Positions 1 through 12,738 are shown, counted from the first letter of the stretch. The stretch: 64,000 bases of DNA from Fallopia convolvulus (GCA_964016875.1 OZ024737.1:30443683-30507682); one strand, 5' to 3'. The notes: generated from the letters alone by a model not told the origin. Numbers and translations: made by a program.

Positions 1-2389
1 ACAATCAAGCTCTAAAGCATTCATAGCTAATTGAGTCTCATAATAAGACTATAACTACAACAATAAACCTAAATTTATCTATTATCATTTTTTCACTGAT
101 TTATTGAGTCTCGACCAAGTTCATGATACTTGGAGCTCCAAGAAAGGGGAGGATCGTCACAATGGACAACACCAAGCCCTCCTTTACATTTTTACAAGCT
201 CATTTATCAAGCTTGAGTATGAATTCATTTGGGAACAAAACTTACTTTTTCGAGAGGTAGCATTACTATTATAATCAACATTAATATCGTCATCGTTTAT
301 TACTATCATAATCGTCATTCTTTCTCTTTTTCTTCTTGTAATTATCTTAGGAAATAATTAGTTACATATCCGAGTTAAATCATGATAATTAGATAATTAA
401 CATCCTAAAATATTTCATATAATAATTCATGAAATATATACGATCTAAAAGGTATCACACAAGCAACACAAATAAAGTTGTTTAGACTATTCACCTAAAG
501 CAAACAAATAACCTAGCCGAGCAAATATGGGAACTTACCTTAGATCTGAATATGAGATTCCAAATTTGGAAATTTGCTAATGGACTTCAACCTTCAATGC
601 CGAAAGACGATGCACTAGACAATAAAGAAAAGTTTAATTAATTTAACGAATTAATTAAAGGGAATTATGAAAATTAAAATTATAAACTTTAATAAATATA
701 ATCCTCACTTTTATTAAAGAAATTCACAAATTAATTGAGTAGAAAACTATACCAAATGAGGTGAAAACGAGATGTGAATGGGTCATCTTTAATCTCATGC
801 CAAGTGGGTCGGTTGGGCTTGCGGGATTGTGCATCACCCTCTCAATTAATATTTTTGGCTCATTGGCGGCACAACAACTATCGAAACTGAGAAGAATCAA
901 TGGTGTTGGAATCGTGACGATGAGATGAAGGCAACAAAATTGACAGTGTCAAAAAAGGTGGTCGAAGGTGTGGTAATTTTTGGAAAATTGAGCAACACCT
1001 CTTGTTTCACAAAGCAAAGGTTACAACTTCCCTCAACTGTACACGAAATGACAAGAGATCGGCTTTTTTGGACTCATAGGTTCGAGATCTTTCAAATGGT
1101 GGTAGGGGTGTGATGTTTCTTTGTTTGGCGAAGGACTATTCATAGAAAGCAAAAGCGATGCCGCTCTGTTTTTTGCGAGCAGGGATCCCATTTTGAGGGA
1201 AAAATCAAGACGGTTTTTGGTGAAATTCTGAAAGGAATAGAGTGGAATTTTGTGAGTTCCATAGTTGTTATAGGGAATGGGCTTTTATAGTGCCCAAATC
1301 AAGCTCCAATCAGCTTCAAAATCGAATTCAAAAATTAAACCCCTAAATTGAGCGCTATGCCCAATTTCGAAACATTTTTAAGTGAATTAAAAACATTTTA
1401 TTGCATAATCAATCCTCCTTAACCACTCAAGACATTGAAGAGCAAGATTTGGCACAATTTGCGCCTTAATTAAATCAAATTTAAGGAGTTACTAAAACGG
1501 AAACATTCACTACTTCGGGTGTGACAATGGAGGTCAGTAGAAGCAATAAAAAGTTGAAGGGGGGTCGAAGTTCGTTGTGATCGAGGACAGTGACGTGCGG
1601 ATGGACAAAGCAGTATTATGATGACTGCATTTATATTCAATATCCATAGGGAAGATGTTTAGAGCACATAATTAAAAATTGTTACCTTATTTTATAAAAG
1701 CGAAAGCTAAATTACTAAATCTAGATAATTATTTTTAATTATAGATTTTAATTTCTTATCCCGTGTTTACTTATAAAAAGATATTAGTATTAACTAGATA
1801 ATTGGAATAAATGAAATTCTTTCTTTATAATTATTATCAAATTCTTAATCATATATAGGTTCATAATTCTTTATTTCATGCTTATGTCCATTGTATTAAG
1901 CAAGTAATCATATTTTTATTAGTGACTAGCTTTAATAAGTACTAATCCTAAATATCTTACAATAAAATAAGAAAACTAAATTAGTTTGATAAATTTCTAA
2001 TTCTAATTATCTTGAAAAAAGACTAACTATATTTTAATACATGAATGTATAAAAAAAGAATTTGTAATGAAAAGTTAGAAATTAAAACTACATTGAAGGG
2101 TGAGCCAAAGGAGGAAAAAAAACTAAATAGGAAATTGTTGCTCACAAGATTTAAACTCGGGTCAAAATAGTGCATTAGGGCACGGAATACCAGCTGGGCA
2201 ATTGTGTACTTCCTTCATCAATTAGTTTTTTAATTGAAAGACATGCAGATTGGTTCGCTTTAGAGAAGATAAATATCATCTATAAATGATATAAAATGGG
2301 ATTTTAGTTCCAACTCGGTCGGCTAACGCAAAACTGACTGCCTTGTTTGACGACATACTTGCTTGTTAGAGGTTCCTAGCTAATATTTT
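1..2389. other. AT-rich intergenic DNA, possible LTR debris
   Basis: No credible gene is visible. The DNA is AT-rich with scattered short open frames. Around 1,516-1,526 the plus strand reads cgggtgtgaca, whose complement starts TGTCACACCCG, an LTR-like terminus resembling the TGTAACACCCC end at 8,028. No partner end or polypurine tract could be paired with it, so an old LTR is only a possibility. Confidence 0.35.
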
Positions 2390-4620
2390 TGTGCCTATTA
2401 TAAATAGGTAAGAAGAGGATAATGAGTCACCTTGTCTAAGGTCCCGTTTAGGGAAGAATGGATCTATGAGACCATTATTCACAAGAACTGAAAACGAGAC
2501 AGTTTTGATACATTCTTAAATTCAACCAGTAATTTTTTTTATCAAATCCAAATTTATCCATTACAGAAAATAAGAATTCCTAGTCTAATCTATCATAGGA
2601 TTTTTCCATGTCCAACTTTACGGCTACCCATCTATCTTTATTCTTTTTTCCTTTGAATGAGTGGAATATTTCATGTGCAATAAATGCATTATCTTGTATT
2701 GCTTGATTTGCTTTGAAAGCACCTTGTAAAGAATGGATAACTTTTTCCATAACCTTTTTTAGTCTTTTTGTATAATTTTGGCTATTATTTTATAGATTGT
2801 AGAGAATAAACTAATTAGTCTATAATGGTTTGTGGAATTCGGGTTATCTCCTTTTGGGAACAATGTAATGAACGTTTGATTTATTTATTTTAACATCCTT
2901 CTAGAATGGAAGAAACTTTTGACTGCTTTGATCATTGATGGTCCTACAATATCCCAATACGTTTTATAAAAGTATGGAGACATGCCATCATGTCCTAGTG
3001 ATTTATCAGATCCAATATTCATTAAGGCATTCTTTATTTCCACATTAGAGACTGCATTTGTTAATTCATTGTTAACATTACTTGTTATTTCCTCTGTTAT
3101 AATGTGAAGGTACTCTCTTAGGATCTGGTGTTTACTGGTTCTTCGGATTATCGCCTCTTGAAGTTGTTTCGAATTTCATCCATAATACTAGTTTTGCCCT
3201 TTATTTGTGTTCCATTTGTGGCCTTGATTTCCTTGATAATTTTCATATTTTGATGATTGAATACTATTTTATGAAAATAACCTACATTTGTATCGGCTTC
3301 CAATAAGTTTTATGAATGTTCAAGATGCATTCGTTTTTCCTAATTAGTCGTAGTTTTTTTTTTACTATCCTTAGTAGAGGGGAAATTTGGATTTGATTTT
3401 GAAGCTTTAGGAGGTGGTCTTCAATGGTTTGTAATTGTTCAAATGTATTTCCAAGGGTTCTTTTATTCCATTGTTTTACATGGTTTTTAAATAGTTGTGT
3501 CTTTTTGACTAATTGAAACATATTTGACTTGGAAAATCAACCTGCCATACTTGTTTGACAATGTTTTTAAAATCTTTTCTTTAATTTGAATCAATATTTT
3601 CTCTAATTTAAACGTTTGTGCTTTGATTGTTTATCCATTACTCAATTCAATTGCAATTTTACAATGATCGGATGACGAAAATACAAAGTGTTTTGTTATA
3701 ATCCCGGGGAACCATTGAAGAATTTGGTCACTAACTAGAGTTCTATGTAATTTTTTGTATATATTATCTTCTTGTGTCTTATTTCTTCTCCAAGTAAATT
3801 TGTTTCTTACTGTTGATATATCCATTAACTCACATTCATTTTTGAATTTGTTTAATCGTTTGAATCTTGTATGATCCGAAAAGTCTCCCCCTTTTTTCAC
3901 TTGGTTCTTGTATTTTATTTAGGTCACCCAAAACAATTATTGGTAGATGTAAGTTTTGTTTGCAAGTAGTCAATTGTTCCCAAAATGCATTTTTTTGTTG
4001 TCTTGTGGTGGTGCGTAGACCAGACAAGCTGCAATTACATATTTTGTTGATAGGTTCGTGTACCTAAGTATGATGAATTGGGATTCTTGGGTTAGCACTT
4101 CAATAATTTCATTAATTAGTTGATGTTCTTTCCAAAGAACACAAATTCCCCTAGATCTACCTCTAGTAGGTGACCACACTAGAATGTCAAACCTCGAACA
4201 TCTCAAGACTTGATCTGAGGGCACTTTTTCCGATTTTGTTTTTACTATGGCCATGATTTGGATTATTTCTATTTTGGAAAACAGTCGACCTCCGGCCAGA
4301 ATGACTTCTGGCCTATTCCTCTGCTATTCAATATGCAAATCTTCATCATAAACCAACTTAAGATGACTTCGAACGGGTTCCCAAACCCCACATAAGATCT
4401 TGATTTCAAAGTGATTTTTATATACACATAGTTCTTTATGCTTGTTAACTCTCCAATATGTTTTATTAATGTTTGGTTTTCTCCAAAGGCTATACTCAAA
4501 TCTCTTCTTATTACAGTCCTTGTACAATAACATTTTGTCCTTATACACCACTAACCACTGAATCTTTTTGGTGCCTTCAGGCCGTTCCCAATCCCACAAA
4601 TTTGTACAAAAATCATGAGA
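2390..4620 (-). mobile_element. 5' half of a degraded L1-type LINE
   Basis: Reading the minus strand from about 4,620 leftward gives pieces of a plant L1 ORF2. First comes an APE-type endonuclease start (GIGQKSFWPEVD, 4,269-4,345), then VLGDLNKIQEPSEK (about 3,930), FTWRRNK and SSSDHCKIAIE (3,631-3,800), a basic linker (3,282-3,521) and reverse transcriptase motifs near 2,600 (VAVKLDMEK) and 2,440 (LRQGD). Several frameshifts and stops separate the pieces. The FADD motif, the zf-RVT region and the RNase H are missing, so the copy is truncated inside the RT on its 3' side. The endonuclease start matches the same position of the L1 at 44.9-51.1 kb (GIGRKSFWPEVD), so they are one family. It is a dead copy. 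Confidence 0.8.
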
Positions 4621-4794
4621 TTACGTCCAAGCGTTTCACAAGACTTTATAATGTTGTAATTTCGTTTCTCTACTAATCGCCACTTTCTTGAGCTTTTTTT
4701 ATCTTCTCATATTAAATTTTTAGATTGCACTCACTCTTTTCCAAATTCTTAACTTCCTGTCATGGTAAATGATACGTACAGAATTAATTGGATC

Positions 4795-5182
4795 GCGTGC
4801 TTCACTTCTATTTTGTTTGCCGAATCTGATCTTGTCAAGTTAATTCTCATCTCTTTTACTTGCAAGTTCTTCACTTTGATTGCAAAAAGACCCTTCTTTA
4901 ATTGGATTTTTGTCACTTCCTTGAATTGCAAGCAACAAGGTTTGTAGACTAGATTCTTGGAATGCAAGTAACAAATTCAATGTGTTTGATGGGATTGTGT
5001 TTCACGTGAAATTCAAGAAATCAAATCTGAATTTTGATTGAGTTCGACAAAATTATAAGATAGACAGAGATAATTTTGGTTGAAAATCATTGGAAAAAAA
5101 CATAAGTGTTTCTATTCCAAAGGTATAAATTCAACATGTATTAGAAAGTAGTAAATACAAGGGTTTATATAGACCTATATGT
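4795..5182. repeat. Duplicated 0.4-kb segment, copy 1 (no hAT)
   Basis: This stretch is repeated in the same orientation at 6,095-6,926. Shared landmarks are the line around gcaagcaacaaggtttgtag, the sequence ggaatgcaagtaacaaatt at 4,959, gtgtttcacgtgaaatt near 5,000, and acaagggtttatatagac near 5,160. The copies differ by substitutions and small indels and then diverge. The segment has a TATA-like tttatatag near its right end and could be part of an old LTR; no coding sense is visible. Its importance is that it is an empty-site control for the hAT insertion in copy 2. Confidence 0.75.
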
Positions 5183-5263
5183 TAATTAGTTTTAGGTTAT
5201 GTTGTTAGTTGAAGGTTAGATTCGGCTCTTGTATATCCTTAACGGATAATCAAGACAACTGAG

Positions 5264-5325
5264 TAGACCCTGAAAGGTAATCTCGTGAGTAGACCCCGAA
5301 GGGTAATCTCGTGGGTGTAGGCCAG
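5264..5325. repeat. Two tandem copies of a 28-bp unit
   Basis: The unit gagtagaccctgaaaggtaa plus tctcgtg is followed directly by a slightly changed copy (gagtagaccccgaagggtaa plus tctcgtg). It is a short minisatellite with no visible function. Confidence 0.7.
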
Positions 5326-6094
5326 TAGAGCAATCACCGCTGAATATTTATAAATATTTTAAAAAAGAAAGTAAAGTGTTTAAAAAAGATAAAAAAAAAA
5401 ACGTGTTTTGATAATGGCAATGAGTCACTCAAGTAAATTGAGTTTTCCTTCAACGTTTATTGCCCCTATATAGGCCAAGGGTTCACTACAATAAAGTTGT
5501 GTGATAAAATGTTCCTATAAAATAAAACATGTGGCAAACACGATTCATCATTGCATATATACACACCTTGTTCTTCTATAAGTGTTTTGTATTTGATTGA
5601 AAGCTCTCAAAATACAAGCATGTGTTTTCCACCAAATTCTCCTTTTTTGAGGGAGAGGCGACATCCCCTTTTTATAGGCAAAGGAGCGGCAGTTGGTGGC
5701 GGTTAAATGAGGTTATGGGCGGTTGAGAAAAATAAGAAGGGTTGTTATAACTACTTATACCTGCCCTCAACTACTTCCCATCTCATCATTATCCAAAACT
5801 TCCAAGACAAGTCCAAAAAGGGCCCATTGGCAAGCGGCCCAATAAGGCTAAGCTACCTTTTGTGGTAAGTCACTCCCAAAATATAATATGATCGAGGACC
5901 CATTGGCTAGCTTCAAGCTAGCATGATTAGGTAAGTCACTCCCAAAATATAATATGTATAAAACATTTATATAAATCTTACTGAACCTACCATGAATCCA
6001 AAAAGTCAAAGCTTGAGCTCAAACGGAACTAAAACCCAAAAATAGCTCAAAGTTGAGCTAACTCATTTTAGGTGTTCCAAGCTTTGATATTGGC
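5326..6094. other. Non-coding spacer with a 24-bp direct repeat
   Basis: No gene is seen. The words aagtcactcccaaaatata and the following atatg occur twice, near 5,870 and 5,933, about 63 bp apart. A TATA-like cctatatagg occurs near 5,465. The stretch may be the body of a decayed transposon, but no terminal structure is recognisable. Confidence 0.4.
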
Positions 6095-6926
6095 TCGCGT
6101 GCTTTCACTTCTGTTTTGTTTTCCAAGTCCGATCTTGTCAAACTAATCCTCCTCTCTTGCAAGTTCTTCACTTTGATTGCAAAAGACTCTTCTCTGATTT
6201 GATTTTAGTAACTTCCTTGGATTGCAAGCAACAAGGTTTGTAGACTAGTTTCTTGGAATGCAACTAGACCTGTTAATCGCGTCGGGTCGGTCGGGTTCGG
6301 GTTCGGTCATTTCGGATTCGGTATAAATCAAGTTAGGTTTTGTTACTCACGGGTCAATCGGGTAGGGTTAAAGCGGGTTTTCGGTCGGGTCGGGTTGACC
6401 AGCGGGTCTAAAATGTCATTTTTTAAGATTATTAAAATCAATTTGTAATTAAATAATTATAATTAATTATAACATATTATTTTTATATATTTTAATAATA
6501 AAATATATTATAAGTTTCAAAATAAATTTTATAAATATACTGAATCGGTCAACCTAACGGGTTTCAAGTTTCAACCCAATGGGTTTCAGGTTCTATCGGG
6601 TTCGATCTATTTTGGGTTTCGGGTTCAAATTTCCAAGTCTTGACCCTAAAATTATCGGGTGGTTCGGGTCGGGTTTGCGGGTTAGGTCAACTTTTGGCAG
6701 CTCTAAATGCAAGTAACAAATTGAATGTGTTTGATGAGATTGTGTTTCACGTGAAATTGAGGAGATCAAATCTGAATTTTGATTGAGTTGGACGAAAATT
6801 ATAAGATAGAAAGAGATAATTTTGGTTGAAAATTCTTGGAATAAGAAAACATAAGATTTTCTATTCCAAAGATATAAATTCAACATGTATTAGAAAACAT
6901 CAAATACAAGGGTTTATATAGACCTA
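6095..6926. repeat. Duplicated segment, copy 2, split by a hAT MITE
   Basis: This is the second copy of the 4,795-5,182 segment. It is longer because a 441-bp element sits inside it at 6,265-6,705. Outside the insertion the two copies align base by base through gcaagcaacaaggtttgtag, the insertion site and gtgtttcacgtgaaatt, up to acaagggtttatatagac. Confidence 0.75.
6265..6705 (+). mobile_element. hAT-type MITE, 441 bp
   Basis: The element starts TAGACCTGTTAA and ends with the near-inverse TTTTGGCAGCTCTA. It is flanked by an 8-bp direct repeat with one mismatch (aatgcaac at 6,257-6,264, aatgcaag at 6,706-6,713), as expected for hAT transposition. The ends are rich in cgggt and the middle is AT-only, and there is no transposase. 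The related locus at 4,961-4,968 has a single uninterrupted aatgcaag, which is the unoccupied target. The same family, also 441 bp, occurs at 30,472-30,912 in the opposite orientation, and a fragment ends at 38,247. Confidence 0.85.
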
Positions 6927-7147
6927 TATGGCTGAAAATTCTATGCCATTCTTAAAGATATTCTATCTTAAGATAAACTTCAATCTTATCTAAAGATAAA
7001 CTAAAAGACAACTAATAACTTAGGCTCCAAGATACATATTGCCCTCCAAATTTATCCCCCAATCTTACTTGATCCAAATTGGTAAGATAATATGTTTCGT
7101 AACTTAAAAATCATAAGCCCACATATTATGACCCATCATAACACTAA

Positions 7148-7995
7148 TGATGCGCGAAATAGTGATGTCTGAATAGTGGACACGGAACACGAGGTAAAAG
7201 AAGTCGGCGAGGTCCCCCGGGTATTTTCCCGAAGGTCTTTTCGTACCCATCCAAAAAAGCAAAGTCCCTGCCTCCGCAAAGCCTCAAACCACGGGCGCGA
7301 GGTCTAACGAGGTGGTCAAGCAACTCGCCTCAAGATAACGAAGTCCAAACCTCGTTACCCAAAAGTTGACGCTCCCGCCCAGCCTGGCCAATCAAAAACC
7401 GCCTAGTTCTCGACCAATAAGCCACCACCAACGTCTCGACCAATCAAATGATCAAAACTCAAGCGTCCCACATAGGAAGTTGGCAAGAGTCGTGATCTTT
7501 ACACGTCTATAAATAGAAAAGAACCTCGAAGGTTGCCAGGGGTCGAAAAACATCTTGAACTCAAGAACTATCTTGTTGATCGACGTGTTGAAACATCGTA
7601 AAGACCATGCTACAACCAAGAGAAGGTCCACAAAAAGACTTCAAGTCGCCCAAGGAGAACTCGTCTCAAGCAGGATCTCGCTTGAACCGCTTCGCAAACT
7701 ACAATCTCTGTGTAAACGCTCAAGTGTCCAATCTCGCTTGATAGATATCAATTCTCCATTTGTAATAAGAGCAAAGCTCGCTAGTAGTTTGTAAAGTGAT
7801 AACATCACTGTAATCAAGAGGTCTCGAAACTTTGTTAAGCAGAGACCTCGAATCTCGTATAAGGAGATCTAGAGCATAATCTCGTTGTTGTAGTCCTGCT
7901 TGGAAATCATAAATAAAAAGCAAGGGTTTGCCTCGTCGAATAAATACATAATCTCGTTTCTTGTCCTTAGCGTTGGTTTATTTCGTGCTTCATCA
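7148..7995 (+). mobile_element. Probable solo LTR
   Basis: The segment begins TGATGCGCG and ends GTGCTTCATCA, giving TGATG...CATCA termini. A TATA box lies at ctataaata (about 7,507). The composition (moderate GC, many ctcg words) differs from the AT-rich surroundings. The 5 bp after the end, aacac (7,996-8,000), also occur at 7,140-7,144, 3 bp before the start, so a target duplication is possible but not cleanly placed. No internal retrotransposon domain flanks it. Confidence 0.6.
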
Positions 7996-8027
7996 AACAC
8001 ATGATCCATATTTGCAGAAAACCCTAT

Positions 8028-10397
8028 TGTAACACCCCGTCTTAACGTCAGGGCATTACCTGGTTAGCTTAACCCTAACGGGTCAAACCTGAACTAATTG
8101 GACAACTAGAGTGCCTAGACCTTGCAACTCGGGAACAACAAGAAAACTAATTTAAAACATCCAACTGTCATTTAATAAACCACATTTGTAACAATGTCAA
8201 GCATGAGGTCCCAAAACAACTAAACAAGTCACAACCAACAATAGAAACCCGCTAAAGTCAACAAAAGAGAGAAATATCCAAAACACGTAACCAACAACTA
8301 AACTTGGACACTCAAACACTTCAACACCTAATTACATGTGCATCAACCACCCGCTGCAACATCATGCCTAGCCTCCAACACGAGACTTGCAGAAGTACTT
8401 GGAACTTAAAAAAATGAAGGTCCCCGAGGGGTCAGGTACTATCCAGGCAAGCTAGATAACAAGCGGTAATAGTAAGACGTTTGAAAACCATATAAATAAC
8501 CAACAACTTAACCTTTAACAAGTTAATAGAAAAAAACATAATAGGTCAACACACATCTCAAAAAACTAGATGACGGGTGAAAGGAAACGCAACGAAACAT
8601 ACCAGCACTCTAATAACAAGCAACAAAAGTAAAGGGTTTCAAATAATAGCCAACAATTTGACATTCAACAAATGAAAGGAAAGACAACGAAACAAGCAAT
8701 TCATCAAACATAACAAAAAATCACAAGATCGGAAGTCAACTAAATAACCACACACAAACACAAGAAAAACCATTCACAATCCTATTTGGAAATGCAATTC
8801 TCCCTTCCTCCATAGCATTCCCATCTACGACGCTAACTCCATGCGCCTAAGTGCAGAGGCAGTCCCTCTCACTTTTCATATACGTCATCCTTCCAACCCC
8901 TGGTCAAGCCTCCACCGGAGCACTTGCCAAAAACAAGCAATTAATTTTATTTTTAAAGGGGCCCGACCGACACACGACCATGGCTAGACCCCTCTTCGCC
9001 ACCGACAATCATCGCACATGATCGTGTCGGTTACGCTGCCAGCACAGAGAAAACGATACCATTTCTTTTACGAGAAAACGTTTGGAATGGAAAGCGCATC
9101 ACATCATGCAAGAAAACATTTCACGAGGAAAAACAAACATTCAGGACTAGTTCCCAAAACCAATCTCACAATCACGACATGCAATCTAACAAGACTAGAA
9201 TAGAGCCGAGCAAGTCGAGAACGACTTACCTGGAAGGCGATCCTGGAAAGAAGTAAGAAACGCGTCGATACTAAAGACCTACGAATCATAAAGTGCATGG
9301 TTAGCCGTCTAACCGCGAGGAGTAACTATCGATTCTATGCAAGCACAACTATAGTGGCCTCACCAAGTGTAAACCACCATAAAAACCATGGTATCCAAAA
9401 CTAGTGGGGTTTTAAACTAAAATTAATCGCATCAAACTCAAGAATCAACTTCAAATAACGTTATTCAACATACTAAGATTTCGTGACTTAATCTTATATA
9501 GCGCGAAAAGTATACTATTAAGGACAACCAATATAGAAGTCTGGTTCAAGAATCATGCCACCCAAAGCAAAAGCCTCCCAAAAATTATTGAAAGGCGTAT
9601 CCAAAACAAATCGATTACTATCTAGCAACAAGGCCGAGATTCACATACTAATTCAAAAAGCAAATCTTAAACCTCTACTTGCTTTAAGATCAATCCAACG
9701 GAATTGAATTCTTGACAAGTTTGGATCATGCACATACAACCATACACATTCAGGAATTCTAACCCAACAAGGGTACTTACATCACTACAAGTGCAAACTC
9801 ACAATAAATTAACTAGGCAAACACAAACGAAGAGCCAAGAGTCCAATTTGATCAAAACAGGATCAAGACACGAATAAACATTCGCTCACATTAATACAAG
9901 GTAGGTTTGAACATTAAATAAGACATATGGATAGATTCCAAGGTAGAGATCAACATAAAGTAGAAATTATCCGACCTTGTAAGGATCAAAATCGATCAAA
10001 CCCGAACAACTCTTGGTCAAAGGTGAGGTTCTTCCCAAAAGAAACACGTGTCATCTTAGGACCAAATAGATCTGTCCATTGCCTCGACCTCAGGTTGGCG
10101 TTGGGGTTGATTCCGCTAGAGCATAACCGGTTCTCCTCCAAGCGTCACCGACGTGCAGTCACGAACCCGGCTTGCTCGGCTAGTGATGAGCTCGGCCAAC
10201 GAGGTGGGTTTGTTCACGAAACCCACCAAATTAGATGGCAACACTTCAGAAAAGGAAACGTGTTCGGGTTTACTAGCTCTCCCATTTTTGGGCTTTTTCG
10301 GCCCAAACAACAAGGGAAGGTGAATTTGGAATAAAAAGGAAAGAAATTTATACGGAGGAATTAGAAATATCGGGTTTTCAAAAATTCGGGTATTACA
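8028..10397 (-). mobile_element. Tekay/Del-like gypsy LTR, 2.37 kb
   Basis: The segment starts TGTAACACCCCG and ends TCGGGTATTACA, the characteristic inverted termini of long LTRs of the Tekay/Del chromovirus group. Immediately to the right (10,398-10,430) is ttataccccttaagaaagtt followed by tcatcccggaac. Its complement is the purine-rich end of the internal region that precedes a 3' LTR in these elements, so the element lies on the minus strand. No gag or pol follows to the right, so it is a solo or truncated copy. Short open frames inside (for example 9,927-10,334) are not real genes. Confidence 0.7.
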
Positions 10398-10430
10398 TTA
10401 TACCCCTTAAGAAAGTTTCATCCCGGAACT
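10398..10430 (-). other. Polypurine-tract side of the LTR
   Basis: On the minus strand this reads as a GA/purine stretch with aaggggtataa directly before the LTR start TGTAATACCCG. It matches the usual polypurine tract position of a Ty3/gypsy element and fixes the orientation of the LTR at 8,028-10,397. Confidence 0.55.
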
Positions 10431-12170
10431 TCCGTGACTAATGTGGAATCTAACAAAGGTTCATGAGGTTTCACAACTATAAATAGAAAAGCAAATATGG
10501 AAAGCACGATAAATAGTAAGCTCTAAGATAAGAATGCAAACAACTCTTGCATGTGAGTTTGTTTGAGTCAAGCTTGAACATGATGAATAGAAGTGACCCA
10601 TCTAGGCTCCTTAGGCTCGTCCACTATAGTTGGGATACAAGCTAGCTAGAAGAACCCTTGTAGCTTTCCTCAAATTCATGGCTTGGTCTCTAATGATCGA
10701 TCCATCAAAGAGAATATGAGCCTAGTTCTTGATGTCTTGTGGAGTCATGGGTGCATGGGTTGCATCAGTGAACTTGATCACATGGGCAATCTGTTACAAA
10801 GGTTGTCAAAAACATTTCAGTGTAGTATACAGTTCTAGTGTTCACTCATAGGAGCCATTTGCCTAAAGGGTTGCTACACAAGCAGCAAACTAAATGATCA
10901 AGTAGAGTCATTCAATTGACAAAAACGAGTAATTGATATACACATTGTAATAATTTGATTTCTTAATTGTTTTTTTTAATGAATGTTCAAACCATGAAGT
11001 GTCATACAAATTCATCTATAGTTAGAGGTATTATAAAGAGTTATTTGATAGTTTCCTTAATCCTTAAATTTTGGGTATCTTAACAAACCCCTCATGATTT
11101 TTGTTTTAGAACTTATTCTTTCCATAAACCTTTTTTCCATCATTCTACTTGATTTTGTTATGGTTTCTAGCTCTTTCAACTTGATCCATTCAGGATTCTC
11201 TCCTATCAACATTTGTTTAAGTAACAAACTAGTAACCTTATAAACCTTCCCTATAGTTTCATATGTGTTCATTCTTATCTTTGTTTAACTCAAAGTTTCT
11301 AATCAAGTTGTCGTCCAACATGCACAATATAAAATTGGCCCCATAGATTATAGTTTTACAATAATGATATTGATTTAAGTGGAGATTACACAAACCGGCC
11401 TCGAGTTGGTATCCAAAATACTAACATAAAGGTGATCATATTTATGACAAACAAGTTCCTCACAAGGCTACATAGATCAACATTTATACAAATTATCCCT
11501 TTGTTTTTTTTTTGTGCCAGACGAACTGGCTTTGTAGTTGTTCAATAGAACATTCACTTTTAGAGTTTCCTCAATCATAGTCGGTTTAGTTTTCACAAAA
11601 CCAGCATTGTCATTGTTCTTTTCAACCACACTACTTAAGGTTTCCTCAACCATAGTGGTCATAGGGTCAGTTTGTTCAGTGGGTTTCGAATAAGAAAATT
11701 GTTCAGCAAAGGTTTGCTCATGAGAGGATTTCTCATCCGAGCAAGTTGCCAACTCAAAGAATTTCAACCCTTTAGAATTTTCACATAATTAAAAGCATAG
11801 GACCCCCATTAGCTCAATTTATAGCCCGAAATCACATGCATATACGATTGTTCATGAAATCTAATATAAAACATGGAAAAGAAGGAGAGAAGCAACCTAG
11901 AAAATTGCTTGTGTCATCAGCCATTCAAATTACACTTAGGCGAGATCTGCCATCCGTGTTCCGCCACTTCCTCTTGCATTCCTTAACTCTCCCCTTTTAA
12001 AAAAGAAATTAGGTAACAACAAGTGGTGGTTTTGTATAAATTATCGTGCTTTTTATTTTCATAAATGTTTAATATCACCGGTTAAATATTCCGCCCATCT
12101 CCATTTTACATGCTCTTGACTATTGCCCCTTAATAAATAAATAACATTAAAAAAAAGAAGTGAAGTCGGC
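10431..12170. other. Intergenic DNA, no recognised gene
   Basis: I see no supportable gene. A minus-strand open frame of 96 codons at 11,477-11,767 has a low-complexity product (TMVEETL / TMIEETL repeated, Ser/Thr/Glu/Lys-rich) and no recognised domain. A 71-codon frame at 11,057-11,272 is equally anonymous. Either could be an exon remnant. Confidence 0.35.
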
Positions 12171-12357
12171 GATCTCCAATTTCTTCTTCGTTCTCGATCC
12201 CCGCCTCTCTCCAATTCTGATCTCTCCTTTACCCCTTCTCTACTCTATAATTTGATTTAAGTCTTGCATTGCTATTTTATTCGTGATTCAAATAGAATCG
12301 TCCAATTTTCCGACCTCCAATTTATTCATCGATAAGGTTTTTTGAATTTCAACTTCA

Positions 12358-12476
12358 ATGGAAAAGGATTCCGGCAAGAAGCTTGACGGTGGAGCCGACA
12401 TATCGCCATCATCAAGCAGACTCTCTAGGTTGAACAACATGAAGCACAAGCCTTCCGAGCAGGAATTTTATCGTCA
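12358..12476 (+). CDS. Orphan first-exon-like ORF, 39 codons
   Basis: The ATG at 12,358 opens a 39-residue frame (starts MEKDSGKKLDGG, ends EQEFYRQ) that stops at 12,474-12,476. Upstream, 12,170-12,357 is pyrimidine-rich (cttcttcgttctcg, ctctccttta) and looks like a plant 5' leader. The peptide is hydrophilic and Lys/Ser-rich. I do not recognise the family. Downstream, at 12,560-12,670, GC rises and other frames look exon-like (for example PRTRNRRKR), but the DNA is interrupted at 12,677 by the end of a Helitron. It may be the 5' end of a broken host gene, or a fragment carried by a transposon. The real donor site is unknown. Confidence 0.3.
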
Positions 12477-12738
12477 ATGACCCCGGAGTTGAGCGTGTAT
12501 AGCAATAAAGTCCGTCACCGATGTGCACATACTTACTACCTGATCAAATTAATCTCCTTCTCGTATGTCGAAATTTTAGATCAGCTTCTGCCGCGCACCC
12601 GCAATCGAAGAAAGAGGTTAGGGAAGGTGCGACCGTCTTCTGCTACATGTTTTGGGGAGACGTGGTTTTATTGTAACTAGTTTTACTCATCGTACCATGT
12701 ACGACTACGATTCGGTATTTTATAGACATTATAAATAT

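Noticed and set aside
9927..10334. A 135-codon plus-strand frame in the Tekay-like LTR
   Set aside because: It lies wholly inside an LTR, has no domain and an opposite-strand frame of similar size. LTRs are not expected to code here.
11477..11767. A 96-codon minus-strand frame as a gene
   Set aside because: The product is low-complexity with internal repetition and no recognised family, and there is no supporting promoter or splice context.
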